From contig NZ_BMTQ01000002.1 in assembly GCF_014649755.1 (NCBI RefSeq), forward strand, positions 1 to 64,000: a stretch of DNA of 64,000 nucleotides, read 5' to 3'. Of the stretch, positions 42,201 through 48,827 are shown piece by piece. The stretch comes from Streptomyces litmocidini (GTDB lineage: Bacteria > Actinomycetota > Actinomycetes > Streptomycetales > Streptomycetaceae). The notes below the pieces were generated by a model. The model was given only the letters and a program-made list of their open reading frames with translations. It was not told the DNA's origin and searched no databases. Within the stretch, counting starts at the first letter, position 1. Every line of letters starts with the position of its first letter. Both the position numbers and the translations under genes were made by a program.

Positions 42201-43213
42201 TCGTCGACGAGCGGCGCCGGAAGCTGGCGGAGGACAAGGACCTGGAGGCGCTGCGGCTGAAGCTGCGGCCCAAGGCCCGTCAGGCGCTCTCCAAGGCCGC
42301 CCAGGCGGCCACGGCGGGCCCGGACGGCTCCGGCCCCTCCCTGGAGCGCTCGGGGCTGAAGGACTGGACGATCGGGACGCTCACGAAGGTCTTCGAGACC
42401 AAGCGGGGCGGTCAGCCGGTCAAGGCGTACCCCGCGCTGGTCGACGAGGGCGACTCCGTGGCCGTGCGGCTCTTCGACTCGGAGGCCGAGCAGGCGCGGG
42501 CCATGTGGCAGGGCACCCGGAAGCTGATCATGCTGAACATCCCGGTGAACCCGGCGAAGTTCGCCTCGGAGAAGCTGACCAACCAGCAGAAGCTGGCCCT
42601 GTCGTCGAACCCGCACGGCTCGATCCAGGCGCTCTTCGACGACTGCGCCACCGCCGCCGCCGACAAGCTGATCGCGGACCACGGCGGTCCGGCCTGGGAC
42701 GAGGAGTCCTTCCGGAAGCTGTACGACAGGGTCCGCGCGGACCTCGTCGACACGACGGTGCGGACGGTGGGCCAGGTCCAGCAGATCCTGGCGGCCTGGC
42801 AGGCGTGCGAACGCCGGCTGAAGGCCACGAACAGCCTGGCGCTGATCAACAACCTGACCGACGTGCGCGCGCAGCTCGCCTGGCTGATGCCGGCCGGTTT
42901 CGTCACCCGTACGGGGCTGAAGCGGCTGCCGGACCTGATGCGCTACCTGGTGGCGGTGGACCGGCGGCTCCAGCAGATGCCGACGGGCGTCCAGCGGGAC
43001 ACCACCCGCATGGAGAAGGTCCAGGAGATGCAGGACGAGTACGCCTGGCTCCTGGAGCAGCTTCCGAAGGGGCGTCCGGTGCCGACCGAGGTCACCGACA
43101 TCCGCTGGATGATCGAGGAGCTGCGGGTGAGCTACTTCGCCCACGCGCTGGGGACGGCGTACCCGATCTCGGACAAGCGGATCGTGAAGGCGATCGACGC
43201 GGCGGCGCCGTAG
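39239..43213 (+). CDS. hrpA: HrpA-type DEAH-box RNA helicase
   Basis: A 1324-residue ATP-dependent 3'-5' RNA helicase of the DEAH family, the usual length for bacterial HrpA. Motif I is VAGETGSGKTTQIPK (about 96-108), Ia TQPRRIAARTVAERV, motif II IIIDEAHERSLN (about 193-204), motif III VITSATIDPERFS, motif VI QRKGRCGRTSDGICIRLY. Winged-helix and ratchet domains follow, then the large C-terminal HrpA-specific domain (beyond about 650). In E. coli HrpA rescues stalled ribosomes on mRNA; a similar role is likely. The ATG of MSTSFAALQSVL is used. Confidence 0.96.
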   Translation: MSTSFAALQSVLAEVSLRDSHRLGRRLEGARRIRKPEARAAVLDEIAAEAAKAKERVDGRAARVPAVTYPEQLPVSQKKDEILEAIRDHQVVIVAGETGSGKTTQIPKICLELGRGVRGMIGHTQPRRIAARTVAERVAEELRTPLGEAVGWKVRFTDQVNPDATFVKLMTDGILLAEIQTDRELRAYDTIIIDEAHERSLNIDFLLGYLAQLLPKRPDLKVVITSATIDPERFSRHFGDAPIVEVSGRTYPVEVRYRPLLEEDSEEADRDQITAICDAVDELRKEGPGDVLVFLSGEREIRDTADALLKKKLFDTEILPLYARLSHAEQHRVFQAHSGRRIVLATNVAETSLTVPGIKYVIDPGTARISRYSHRTKVQRLPIEPISQASANQRKGRCGRTSDGICIRLYSEDDFLTRPEFTDAEILRTNLASVILQMTAAGLGDIEKFPFIDPPDHRNIRDGVQLLQELGAIDPAEKDPKKRLTPQGRKLSQLPVDPRLARMVLEADKNGCVREVMVIAAALSIQDPRERPAEKQAQADQLHARFKDETSDFLAFLNLWRYVREQQKERGSSSFRRMCKQEYLNFLRIREWQDIYAQLRTVAKQMGIHLNEEDAPEQSVHVSLLSGLLSHIGLKDVKESKDGGRDPKREGGGRNEYLGARNAKFAIFPGSALFKKPPRFVMSAELVETSRLWARVNARIEPEWIEPLAQHLVRKTYSEPHWEKDQAAVMAFEKVTLYGVPIVADRKVNYGRIDPEVSRDLFIRNALVEGDWRTHHKFFADNRKLLTEVEELEHRARRRDILVDDETLFDFYDKRVPEHVVSGAHFDSWWKHKHREEPEFLDFEREMLINEKAGAVTKDDYPDSWRQGALKFRVTYQFEPGADADGVTVHVPLQVLNQVTDEGFEWQIPGLRAEVVTELIRSLPKPIRRHYVPAPNFAARFLDSVVPVQEPLTGALARELQRMVGVPVTAEDFDWAKVPEHLKVTFRIVDERRRKLAEDKDLEALRLKLRPKARQALSKAAQAATAGPDGSGPSLERSGLKDWTIGTLTKVFETKRGGQPVKAYPALVDEGDSVAVRLFDSEAEQARAMWQGTRKLIMLNIPVNPAKFASEKLTNQQKLALSSNPHGSIQALFDDCATAAADKLIADHGGPAWDEESFRKLYDRVRADLVDTTVRTVGQVQQILAAWQACERRLKATNSLALINNLTDVRAQLAWLMPAGFVTRTGLKRLPDLMRYLVAVDRRLQQMPTGVQRDTTRMEKVQEMQDEYAWLLEQLPKGRPVPTEVTDIRWMIEELRVSYFAHALGTAYPISDKRIVKAIDAAAP

Positions 43214-43219
43214 GGCCCG

Positions 43220-43287
43220 GGGGTCCGTGGGCCCGTGGGGTCCGTGGGCCCGTGGGGTCCGTGGGCCCGTGGGGTCCGTGGGCCCGT
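43220..43287. repeat. four perfect 17-bp tandem repeats
   Basis: GGGGTCCGTGGGCCCGT is repeated four times without interruption between the hrpA stop and the second tRNA-Asp. Each unit contains the near-palindrome GGGCCC. It might act as a transcriptional roadblock or be simple slippage expansion. Confidence 0.95.
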
Positions 43288-43357
43288 AGCCGGGCCCTCG
43301 CCGTCGGTGAGTTCGACCGGACCCCCTGACCTGCTGTACAGTCTGTCTCGCAGCCAA

Positions 43358-43431
43358 GGTCCTGTGGAGCAGTTGGTTAGCTCGCCACCCTGTCAAGGTG
43401 GAGGTCGCGGGTTCAAGTCCCGTCAGGATCG
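43358..43431 (+). tRNA. tRNA-Asp (GTC), copy 2
   Basis: A 74-base cloverleaf with anticodon GTC. The body is identical to the copy at 36825, but the acceptor stem is GGTCCTG/CAGGATC, with positions 3-4 and 69-70 exchanged in a compensated way. TACAGT about 20 bases upstream may be the -10. Confidence 0.97.
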
Positions 43432-43436
43432 CCTCT

Positions 43437-43470
43437 ACGAAGGCCCGCATCGTGAGATGCGGGCCTTCGT
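43437..43470 (+). terminator. terminator of the second tRNA-Asp
   Basis: A 15-bp perfect stem ACGAAGGCCCGCATC/GATGCGGGCCTTCGT around GTGA, five bases past the tRNA, followed by TGTG. Confidence 0.88.
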
Positions 43471-43556
43471 TGTGCTCCCGTGTCTTGACGGGGTCGCGCG
43501 CCCGCCGGTACCCCGGACATCAGGGAACCGGGGGCCCACACCGGAGGTGGTCGCGC

Positions 43557-43757
43557 ATGGCCGCGGCGTCCGCAGCACGGCACGACACCCGCGCGCTGCT
43601 GCGCGCCCATCTGGCGGCCGCGTCGCGGTACGGGCACCTCACCCGCCAGTGCCCGGTCTGCCATCGCCTCCTGCGGCTCGCCATGGAGACCCCGGAGCCG
43701 GAGGAGCCGGAGGAGCCGGCGGACGCGGCCGAGGACGAAAGTCCCACCGACCCATGA
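43557..43757 (+). CDS. small conserved actinomycete protein (DUF6274-like)
   Basis: 66 residues. The core RHDTRALLRAHLAAASRYGHLTRQCPVCHRLLRLAME carries a CPVCH motif that could bind zinc or iron. An acidic Pro/Glu tail (EPEEPEEPADAAEDE) follows. I recall the same core annotated as DUF6274 near hrpA/bldC in streptomycetes. The ATG has GGAGG nine bases upstream. It is too short and uncharacterised for a role to be given. Confidence 0.75.
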   Translation: MAAASAARHDTRALLRAHLAAASRYGHLTRQCPVCHRLLRLAMETPEPEEPEEPADAAEDESPTDP

Positions 43758-43949
43758 CCGACGGCGGGTTGGGGACGTTCCGCGAAGTGGGAGGCTGTTC
43801 CTTGGCAAGACTTCCCCGGTGTGACGGGAGTCACTGAAAGAGTTTCAGAAACCTCCGTACTTACACCCTCCCTACACCGCCCCGATTTAATATGTGCAAT
43901 TGCACCACCCTGGAGGGTCCCGACCCGGAGGGCGTGTGGCGCCGGACAC
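43758..43949. other. interval with an AT-rich promoter-like patch and a 12-bp palindrome
   Basis: GATTTAATATG near 43884-43894 is unusually AT-rich for this genome and is followed by the perfect palindrome GTGCAATTGCAC (43894-43905). The ATG at 43892 opens a 33-codon frame (MCNCTTLEGPDPEG...) that ends inside the bldC terminator. Whether this is a leaderless small gene or only a promoter and operator is unclear. Confidence 0.35.
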
Positions 43950-43988
43950 AAAAAGATCGCGCTGGACCCGGCGGAGTCCAGCGCGATC
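43950..43988 (-). terminator. intrinsic terminator of bldC
   Basis: On the minus strand, GATCGCGCTGGAC (43988-43976), an 8-base loop and GTCCAGCGCGATC (43967-43955) form a 13-bp perfect stem, followed at once by TTTTT. This is a true U-tract, rare in this window. Confidence 0.93.
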
Positions 43989-44112
43989 GTTGACGGAGAC
44001 CTGTTGGGGCAGGAGCCCGTCGGCAGTACCAGGGGTGGGCGACCGGATTGGGGGATCCGGAAAGGCCCGGTGTTACGGGGTGTTGCGGGGTGCTGCAGGG
44101 TTCTGCGCGACC

Positions 44113-44319
44113 TCAGGCCTCGCTGCGCTGCTGCGGAATGCCCGCCAGCAGGGCGCGAACCTCGGCCTCGCGGTACCGGCGGTGCCCACCCAGGGTGCGG
44201 ATGGACGTGAGCTTGCCCGCCTTCGCCCAACGGGTAACCGTCTTCGGGTCCACGCGGAACATCGTGGCAACCTCGGCGGGGGTCAGCAGCGGCTCGGCAT
44301 CAGGGGTGCGAGCGGTCAT
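44113..44319 (-). CDS. bldC: BldC developmental regulator
   Basis: A 68-residue DNA-binding protein made only of a MerR-like winged helix (LLTPAEVATMFRVDPKTVTRWAKAG, then RTLGGHRRYREAEVRALL). It matches BldC, as I remember it, over its whole length. BldC binds head-to-tail on direct repeats and holds Streptomyces in vegetative growth, controlling entry into aerial development and antibiotic production. It has no effector or dimerisation domain. The ATG follows GGAGG at six bases. A perfect stem-loop with a U-tract lies about 125 bases downstream. The upstream region is long and contains several inverted repeats. Confidence 0.97.
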   Translation of the reverse strand: MTARTPDAEPLLTPAEVATMFRVDPKTVTRWAKAGKLTSIRTLGGHRRYREAEVRALLAGIPQQRSEA

Positions 44320-44902
44320 GAGCGGCCTCCTCGGGAGAACCGAACCTATCTCGGTTCTTTCCTCTAAATTCTGCACCTTGACCCGCCATGCCCGAAATGG
44401 CAGAAGCGGGTCGAGTCGGTTATAGGACGAACGGCTTGTCCTCGGCACTACAACTACACCATCCGTCCAGCCGCGTCGGCCAAACCGATGGAATTGCCCT
44501 CGCAGGTGTTCATCAGCGGCGGAAGTCGACTGACCATGCCATAACGGACAGTCACGCCACTGTGACGATCAGTCACAGAGCGATCAGGAGTCCTCAGACC
44601 CCCCATAGAGTGCAATGCTGAGCGTTCCGCCCGAACTTGGGCGGAAGGAACCCTCCCCGGACTCCTTGTCCTATTTTGGCACGAGGGTGGGTGATGGGCG
44701 CAAGGGTGCGTTACGTGCTGTCCGTCACGCTTGAACCAAAGGCCCGGATCGGGACCAACGTCCCCGCGCCGGCGGTGCGAAAGCCCCGGCCGACCGGGCG
44801 GACGTCGATCCGGCCACCGGAACCGGCCACCGCCTCGAAGATCATTTACACCCGCCGGACATGTCTTGTCGATACCGACCTGACGAACTTGTCCGACTGG
44901 TG
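44320..44902. promoter_or_regulatory. bldC leader and upstream regulatory interval
   Basis: No convincing gene lies in these 583 bases. In the bldC leader, GAACC-TATCTC-GGTTC (44342-44357) is a perfect inverted repeat. On the minus strand CCTATAACC near 44415-44423 could be a -10. Farther up, CTGTGAC-GATCA-GTCACAG (44560-44578) is a perfect 7-bp-arm palindrome, preceded by another GTCAC half-site at 44551. TTCCGCCC-GAACTT-GGGCGGAA (44625-44646) could terminate transcripts of the minus-strand gene at 44903. Confidence 0.5.
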
Positions 44903-45763
44903 TCAGTTCGCGAAACGCAGGTCCCTGACGGCCCGCCAGCGCTCCGCGAGGCGTCCGTACACCTCGTTCGCCGCCTCGCCGTCCCCGTCCCGCAACGCGG
45001 CGATCCCCTCCGCCAACTGGGCCGCCGACCGGTCCTCCGCCAGCCACCGGGCCGGCAGCGCGTGCACCAGACCGCCGAAGTCCAGCTCCACGAGCGCCCG
45101 CGGATGGAACTCCTCCAGCCAGCGCCCCACTTCGACCAGCCCCTGCGTCATCGGACCGTCGTCGACGGACTCCCGCAGCGCCTTGAGCGCCCGCGCGAGC
45201 CGCCGCCGCGCCTGGGCCATCGTCGTCCGGTAACGCAGCACCGGCGCCCGGCCCGTCACCGCGCTTCCGGGGTCTCCCGGCTCGTACTCCCGCTCCTCGT
45301 CCCCGAAGAGCGCGAACCAGCGCAGCGGCACCTGCCAGACCCCCGTACGGATCCACGGCCGCGCGTCCGGGTTCCGGCTCAGCCAGCGCTCGTAGTCGCT
45401 CGCCACCTGGGCGCGCACCACCGGCGGCAGCATCGCGTCGAGCACCGCCGCCGGGTACGGGCCCGCCGCCAGCTCCTCCATCGCCAGCCAGCCGCGCAGC
45501 CGGGTCCGCCAGGGGCAGATCACCACCACCCCGTCCAGGTGCGCGACGAAGGCCTCCCCGCTCTCGTGCACCGGCACCGGCACGGGCGGCGTCGGCAGCA
45601 GGTCCGCGAGCGAGCGGCGCAGCTCCTCCTGCGCCCCCGGGACGCCCGGCCGGCGCGCGTAGCGCGCCCAGTGGGACCGCTCCGGCTCGGGGAACGCGGC
45701 CAGCGGCTCGTACACCCGCAGATAGGACGCGTAGGGAACGGGGACCGTGGGGGCGACCGACAT
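44903..45763 (-). CDS. conserved Streptomyces protein of unknown function
   Basis: 286 residues without signal peptide or membrane helix. Trp- and Arg-rich segments (VVICPWRTRLRGWLAMEEL, YERWLSRNPDARPWIRTGVWQVPLRWFALFGDEERE) alternate with charged helices (MAQARRRLARALKALRES). The C-terminal half looks helical. The position, next to valine dehydrogenase and bldC, is conserved in streptomycetes as I recall. I do not recognise a domain. The ATG at MSVAPTVPVPY has GGAAGG nine bases upstream. It is divergent from vdh. Confidence 0.82.
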   Translation of the reverse strand: MSVAPTVPVPYASYLRVYEPLAAFPEPERSHWARYARRPGVPGAQEELRRSLADLLPTPPVPVPVHESGEAFVAHLDGVVVICPWRTRLRGWLAMEELAAGPYPAAVLDAMLPPVVRAQVASDYERWLSRNPDARPWIRTGVWQVPLRWFALFGDEEREYEPGDPGSAVTGRAPVLRYRTTMAQARRRLARALKALRESVDDGPMTQGLVEVGRWLEEFHPRALVELDFGGLVHALPARWLAEDRSAAQLAEGIAALRDGDGEAANEVYGRLAERWRAVRDLRFAN

Positions 45764-45918
45764 GTCGCAAATCCTTCCACGGAGGTACCCCCGGAGGGGG
45801 TGATCCTCAGCACTGCGCCCGATCTACGCACAGGTAGGACTTACCCTCTTGCCGAACTGGTCCTCCCCCACCCACAGGGAGGGCCGCCACCGCCGCTTCG
45901 TACTTGGGAGTCACCACC

Positions 45919-47010
45919 GTGACCGATGTGACCGGCGTTCCTGGCGACGTACTGAACACCCTGTTCCACTCGGAGCAGGGTGGCCACGAGCAGGTCGTCC
46001 TCTGTCAGGACCGCGCCACCGGCCTCAAGGCCGTCATCGCCCTCCACTCCACCGCCCTGGGCCCCGCCCTCGGCGGCACCCGTTTCTACCCGTACGCCAC
46101 CGAGGCCGAGGCGATCGCCGACGCGCTCAACCTGTCGCGCGGCATGTCGTACAAGAACGCCATGGCCGGGCTCGACCTGGGCGGCGGCAAGGCCGTCATC
46201 ATCGGCGACCCCGAGCAGATCAAGACCGAGGAGCTCCTCCTCGCCTACGGCCGCTTCGTCGCCTCCCTCAACGGCCGCTACGTCACGGCCTGCGACGTCG
46301 GCACCTACGTCGCCGACATGGACGTCGTCGCCCGCACCAACCGGTGGACCACCGGCCGCTCCCCCGAGAACGGCGGCGCCGGCGACTCCTCCGTCCTCAC
46401 CGCCTTCGGCGTCTTCCAGGGCATGCGCGCCGCCGCGCAGACCCTCTGGGGCGACCCGACCCTGCGCGGCCGCAAGGTCGGCGTCGCCGGCGTCGGCAAG
46501 GTCGGCCACTACCTGGTCGAGCACCTCCTGGAGGACGGCGCCGAGGTCGTGATCACCGACGTGCGCGAGGAGTCGGTGCGCCGGATCACCGACAAGCACC
46601 CGCAGGTCGCCGTGGTCGCCGACACGAACGCGCTGATCCGCGTCGAGGGCCTCGACGTCTACGCGCCCTGCGCGCTGGGCGGCGCCCTGAACGAGGAGAC
46701 CGTGCCGTTCATGACCGCGAGCATCGTCTGCGGCGCGGCCAACAACCAGCTCGCCCACGCGGGCATCGAGAAGGACCTGGAGGCGCGCGGGATCCTCTAC
46801 GCGCCCGACTACGTGGTCAACGCCGGCGGCGTGATCCAGGTCGCCGACGAGCTGAACGGCTTCGACTTCGACCGCTGCAAGGCGAAGGCGACGAAGATCT
46901 TCGACACCACCCTGGAGATCTTCGCACGTGCGAAGGCGGACGGCATTCCGCCGGCCGCGGCGGCCGACCGGATCGCCGAGCAGCGGATGGCGGACGCCCG
47001 CCGCCGCTGA
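45919..47010 (+). CDS. vdh: valine dehydrogenase (Leu/Phe/Val dehydrogenase family)
   Basis: A 363-residue NAD-dependent oxidative deaminase of branched-chain amino acids, giving 2-keto acids for catabolism and polyketide precursors. The substrate domain has [21 protein letters not shown] and the catalytic lysine segment [21 protein letters not shown]. The NAD-binding fold is [31 protein letters not shown] and [12 protein letters not shown] are typical for the family. It matches Streptomyces Vdh as remembered almost end to end. The GTG of [10 protein letters not shown] is the known start form; a TTG five codons upstream is less likely. Confidence 0.95.
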   Translation: MTDVTGVPGDVLNTLFHSEQGGHEQVVLCQDRATGLKAVIALHSTALGPALGGTRFYPYATEAEAIADALNLSRGMSYKNAMAGLDLGGGKAVIIGDPEQIKTEELLLAYGRFVASLNGRYVTACDVGTYVADMDVVARTNRWTTGRSPENGGAGDSSVLTAFGVFQGMRAAAQTLWGDPTLRGRKVGVAGVGKVGHYLVEHLLEDGAEVVITDVREESVRRITDKHPQVAVVADTNALIRVEGLDVYAPCALGGALNEETVPFMTASIVCGAANNQLAHAGIEKDLEARGILYAPDYVVNAGGVIQVADELNGFDFDRCKAKATKIFDTTLEIFARAKADGIPPAAAADRIAEQRMADARRR

Positions 47011-47302
47011 TCCGCGCGGCAGGACGGCACGGAGGGCCGGCCCGCCCCCGGGGAGACTTCGCTCACGCCTCCCGGCGGGTCGGTACTCCAGAAGAGGTTA
47101 AAATCGCGATTGACCAGCGAGGAAAGGGCACCTCGAAGGTTCTGTACCGGGGTATGTGATGCGCGCGGCGTACCGTAGACCCACGGAAACAGGTACCGTT
47201 GAAGCCCTACGGACCGGTCTCTCTGCCGAGAGTCCGTTCCGAACCATGAACGCGTGTCAAGACTCTGGGGCCGACGAGCCCCGTCACCGAGGGGGTCGAG
47301 CC
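47011..47302 (+). other. leader of the DUF3073 gene
   Basis: No gene is seen. An AT-rich patch AGGTTAAAATCGCGATTGACC occurs near 47096-47115 and GTACCGTAGAC near 47169, so a promoter in this interval with a long 5' leader is likely. I cannot place the start of transcription. Confidence 0.35.
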
Positions 47303-47557
47303 ATGGGGCGCGGCCGGGCAAAGGCCAAGCAGACCAAGGTCGCCCGCCAGCTGAAGTACAGCAGCGGCGGGACAGACCTGACGCGTCTGGCCAATGAGCT
47401 GGGCGCTTCGACTTCGAGCCAGCCGCCGAATGGCGAGCCGTTCGAGGACGACGACGAGGAAGACGACCCGTACGCCCAGTACGCGGATCTCTACAACACG
47501 GACGACGAGGACGAGGACGACCAGTCCGGTCCGAGCACGTCCCCGCGTCGCGCTTGA
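47303..47557 (+). CDS. DUF3073 family protein
   Basis: 84 residues. The N-terminal half is basic and highly conserved in actinobacteria (MGRGRAKAKQTKVARQLKYSS, then DLTRLANELG). The C-terminal half is strongly acidic (EDDDEEDDPYAQYADLYNTDDEDEDD). This charge split suggests nucleic-acid or ribosome association, but no function is established that I know of. GAGGGGG precedes the ATG. A GC-rich hairpin follows the stop by about 15 bases. Confidence 0.92.
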   Translation: MGRGRAKAKQTKVARQLKYSSGGTDLTRLANELGASTSSQPPNGEPFEDDDEEDDPYAQYADLYNTDDEDEDDQSGPSTSPRRA

Positions 47558-47571
47558 CCTTCTGAATCACC

Positions 47572-47604
47572 GAAACCCGGACCGGGGTCACCCGGCCGGG
47601 TTTC
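47572..47604. terminator. convergent terminator between the DUF3073 gene and purM
   Basis: GAAACCCGG (47572-47580) pairs with CCGGGTTTC (47596-47604), with inner pairing possible in the loop. It follows the DUF3073 stop on the plus strand and lies 100 bases past the purM stop on the other, so it may serve both. Confidence 0.75.
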
Positions 47605-47703
47605 TGTGCTGTCCGCACGCCGATCCCGGTCGCCGGGACACGCGAACGGGGCGCCCCCTCAGGAGCGCCCCGCCGTACAGCCGCGCACTGCTTCGCGGCG
47701 TCC

Positions 47704-48783
47704 TCAGCCCGCGTACGTGCCCACCAGCTCCGCGCCGGTCGCGTGCGCCCCGCGCTCGGTGATCTCGCCCGCGACCCAGGCCTCGACCCCGCGGTCCTCC
47801 AGGGTCGCCAGGGCCACGTCCACGGACTCGGCCGGCACGACGGCCATCATGCCGACGCCCATGTTGAGGGTCTTCTCCAGCTCCAGGCGCTCCACCTGAC
47901 CGGCCTTGCCGACCAGGTCGAAGATCGCGCCCGGCGTCCAGGTCGAGCGGTCGACCGTGGCGTGCAGCCCGTCCGGGATCACCCGCGCCAGGTTGGCGGC
48001 GAGGCCGCCGCCCGTGATGTGGCTGAAGGCGTGGACGTCCGTGGTCCGGGTGAGGGCCAGGCAGTCCAGCGAGTAGATCTTCGTGGGCTCCAGGAGCTCC
48101 TCGCCGAGCGTCCGGCCGAGCTCCTCGACCCGCTGGTCGAGGGTCATGCCGGCGCGGTCGAAGACCACGTGCCGGACGAGCGAGTACCCGTTGGAGTGAA
48201 GGCCCGAGGACGCCATGGCGATGACCGCGTCCCCCGTACGGATGCGGTCCGCGCCGAGCAGCCGGTCGTGCTCCACGACACCCGTGCCCGCGCCGGCGAC
48301 GTCGAAGTCGTCCGGGCCGAGGAGGCCCGGGTGCTCCGCCGTCTCGCCGCCGACCAGGGCGCAGCCGGCCAGGACACAGCCCTCGGCGATGCCCTTCACG
48401 ATGGCGGCGACCCGCTCCGGGTGGACCTTGCCCACGCAGATGTAGTCGGTCATGAAGAGCGGCTCGGCGCCGCAGACGACGATGTCGTCCATGACCATCG
48501 CGACCAGGTCGTGGCCGATCGTGTCGTACACGCCCATCTGGCGGGCGATGTCGACCTTCGTGCCCACGCCGTCGGTCGCCGAGGCGAGCAGCGGACGCTC
48601 GTAGCGCTTGAGGGCGGAGGCGTCGAAGAGGCCGGCGAAGCCGCCGAGGCCACCGAGGACCTCGGGGCGCTGCGTCTTCTTCACCCACTCCTTCATGAGC
48701 TCGACGGCGCGGTCGCCCGCTTCGATGTCGACGCCCGCGGACGCGTAGCTGGCGCCGCCTGCGGCACTGTCGGTCTGAGACAT
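47704..48783 (-). CDS. purM: phosphoribosylformylglycinamidine cyclo-ligase (AIR synthetase)
   Basis: A 359-residue enzyme converting FGAM to AIR with ATP, fifth step of purine synthesis. AIRS-fold motifs are YASAGVDIEAGDRAVELMK, LLASATDGVGTKVDIA, HDLVAMVMDDIVVCGAEPLFMTDYI, ALVGGETAEHPG and FSHITGGGLAANLARVIP. The length is slightly greater than E. coli PurM, with a short Ser/Ala-rich N-terminal extension. It lies 44 bases downstream of purF on the same strand, so the two are probably one operon. Confidence 0.97.
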   Translation of the reverse strand: MSQTDSAAGGASYASAGVDIEAGDRAVELMKEWVKKTQRPEVLGGLGGFAGLFDASALKRYERPLLASATDGVGTKVDIARQMGVYDTIGHDLVAMVMDDIVVCGAEPLFMTDYICVGKVHPERVAAIVKGIAEGCVLAGCALVGGETAEHPGLLGPDDFDVAGAGTGVVEHDRLLGADRIRTGDAVIAMASSGLHSNGYSLVRHVVFDRAGMTLDQRVEELGRTLGEELLEPTKIYSLDCLALTRTTDVHAFSHITGGGLAANLARVIPDGLHATVDRSTWTPGAIFDLVGKAGQVERLELEKTLNMGVGMMAVVPAESVDVALATLEDRGVEAWVAGEITERGAHATGAELVGTYAG

Positions 48784-48827
48784 GGGTTCAGAGCTTTCGT
48801 GTCGTACTGCGGGTGTGCAGCGGGGTC

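Noticed and set aside
39164..43450. A minus-strand open frame of about 1428 codons opposite hrpA
   Set aside because: It has no recognisable domain and is rich in Arg/Leu/Gly/Asp as expected for antisense of high-GC coding DNA. HrpA is certain on the other strand.
44560..44578. A Crp-type site in front of bldC
   Set aside because: The palindrome is TGTGA-N7-TCACA, one base longer than the N6 spacing expected, so I report it only as an unassigned inverted repeat.
44388..44621. A 77-codon plus-strand frame in the bldC upstream region
   Set aside because: Low third-position GC, no ribosome site, and it lies across inverted repeats; better read as regulatory DNA.
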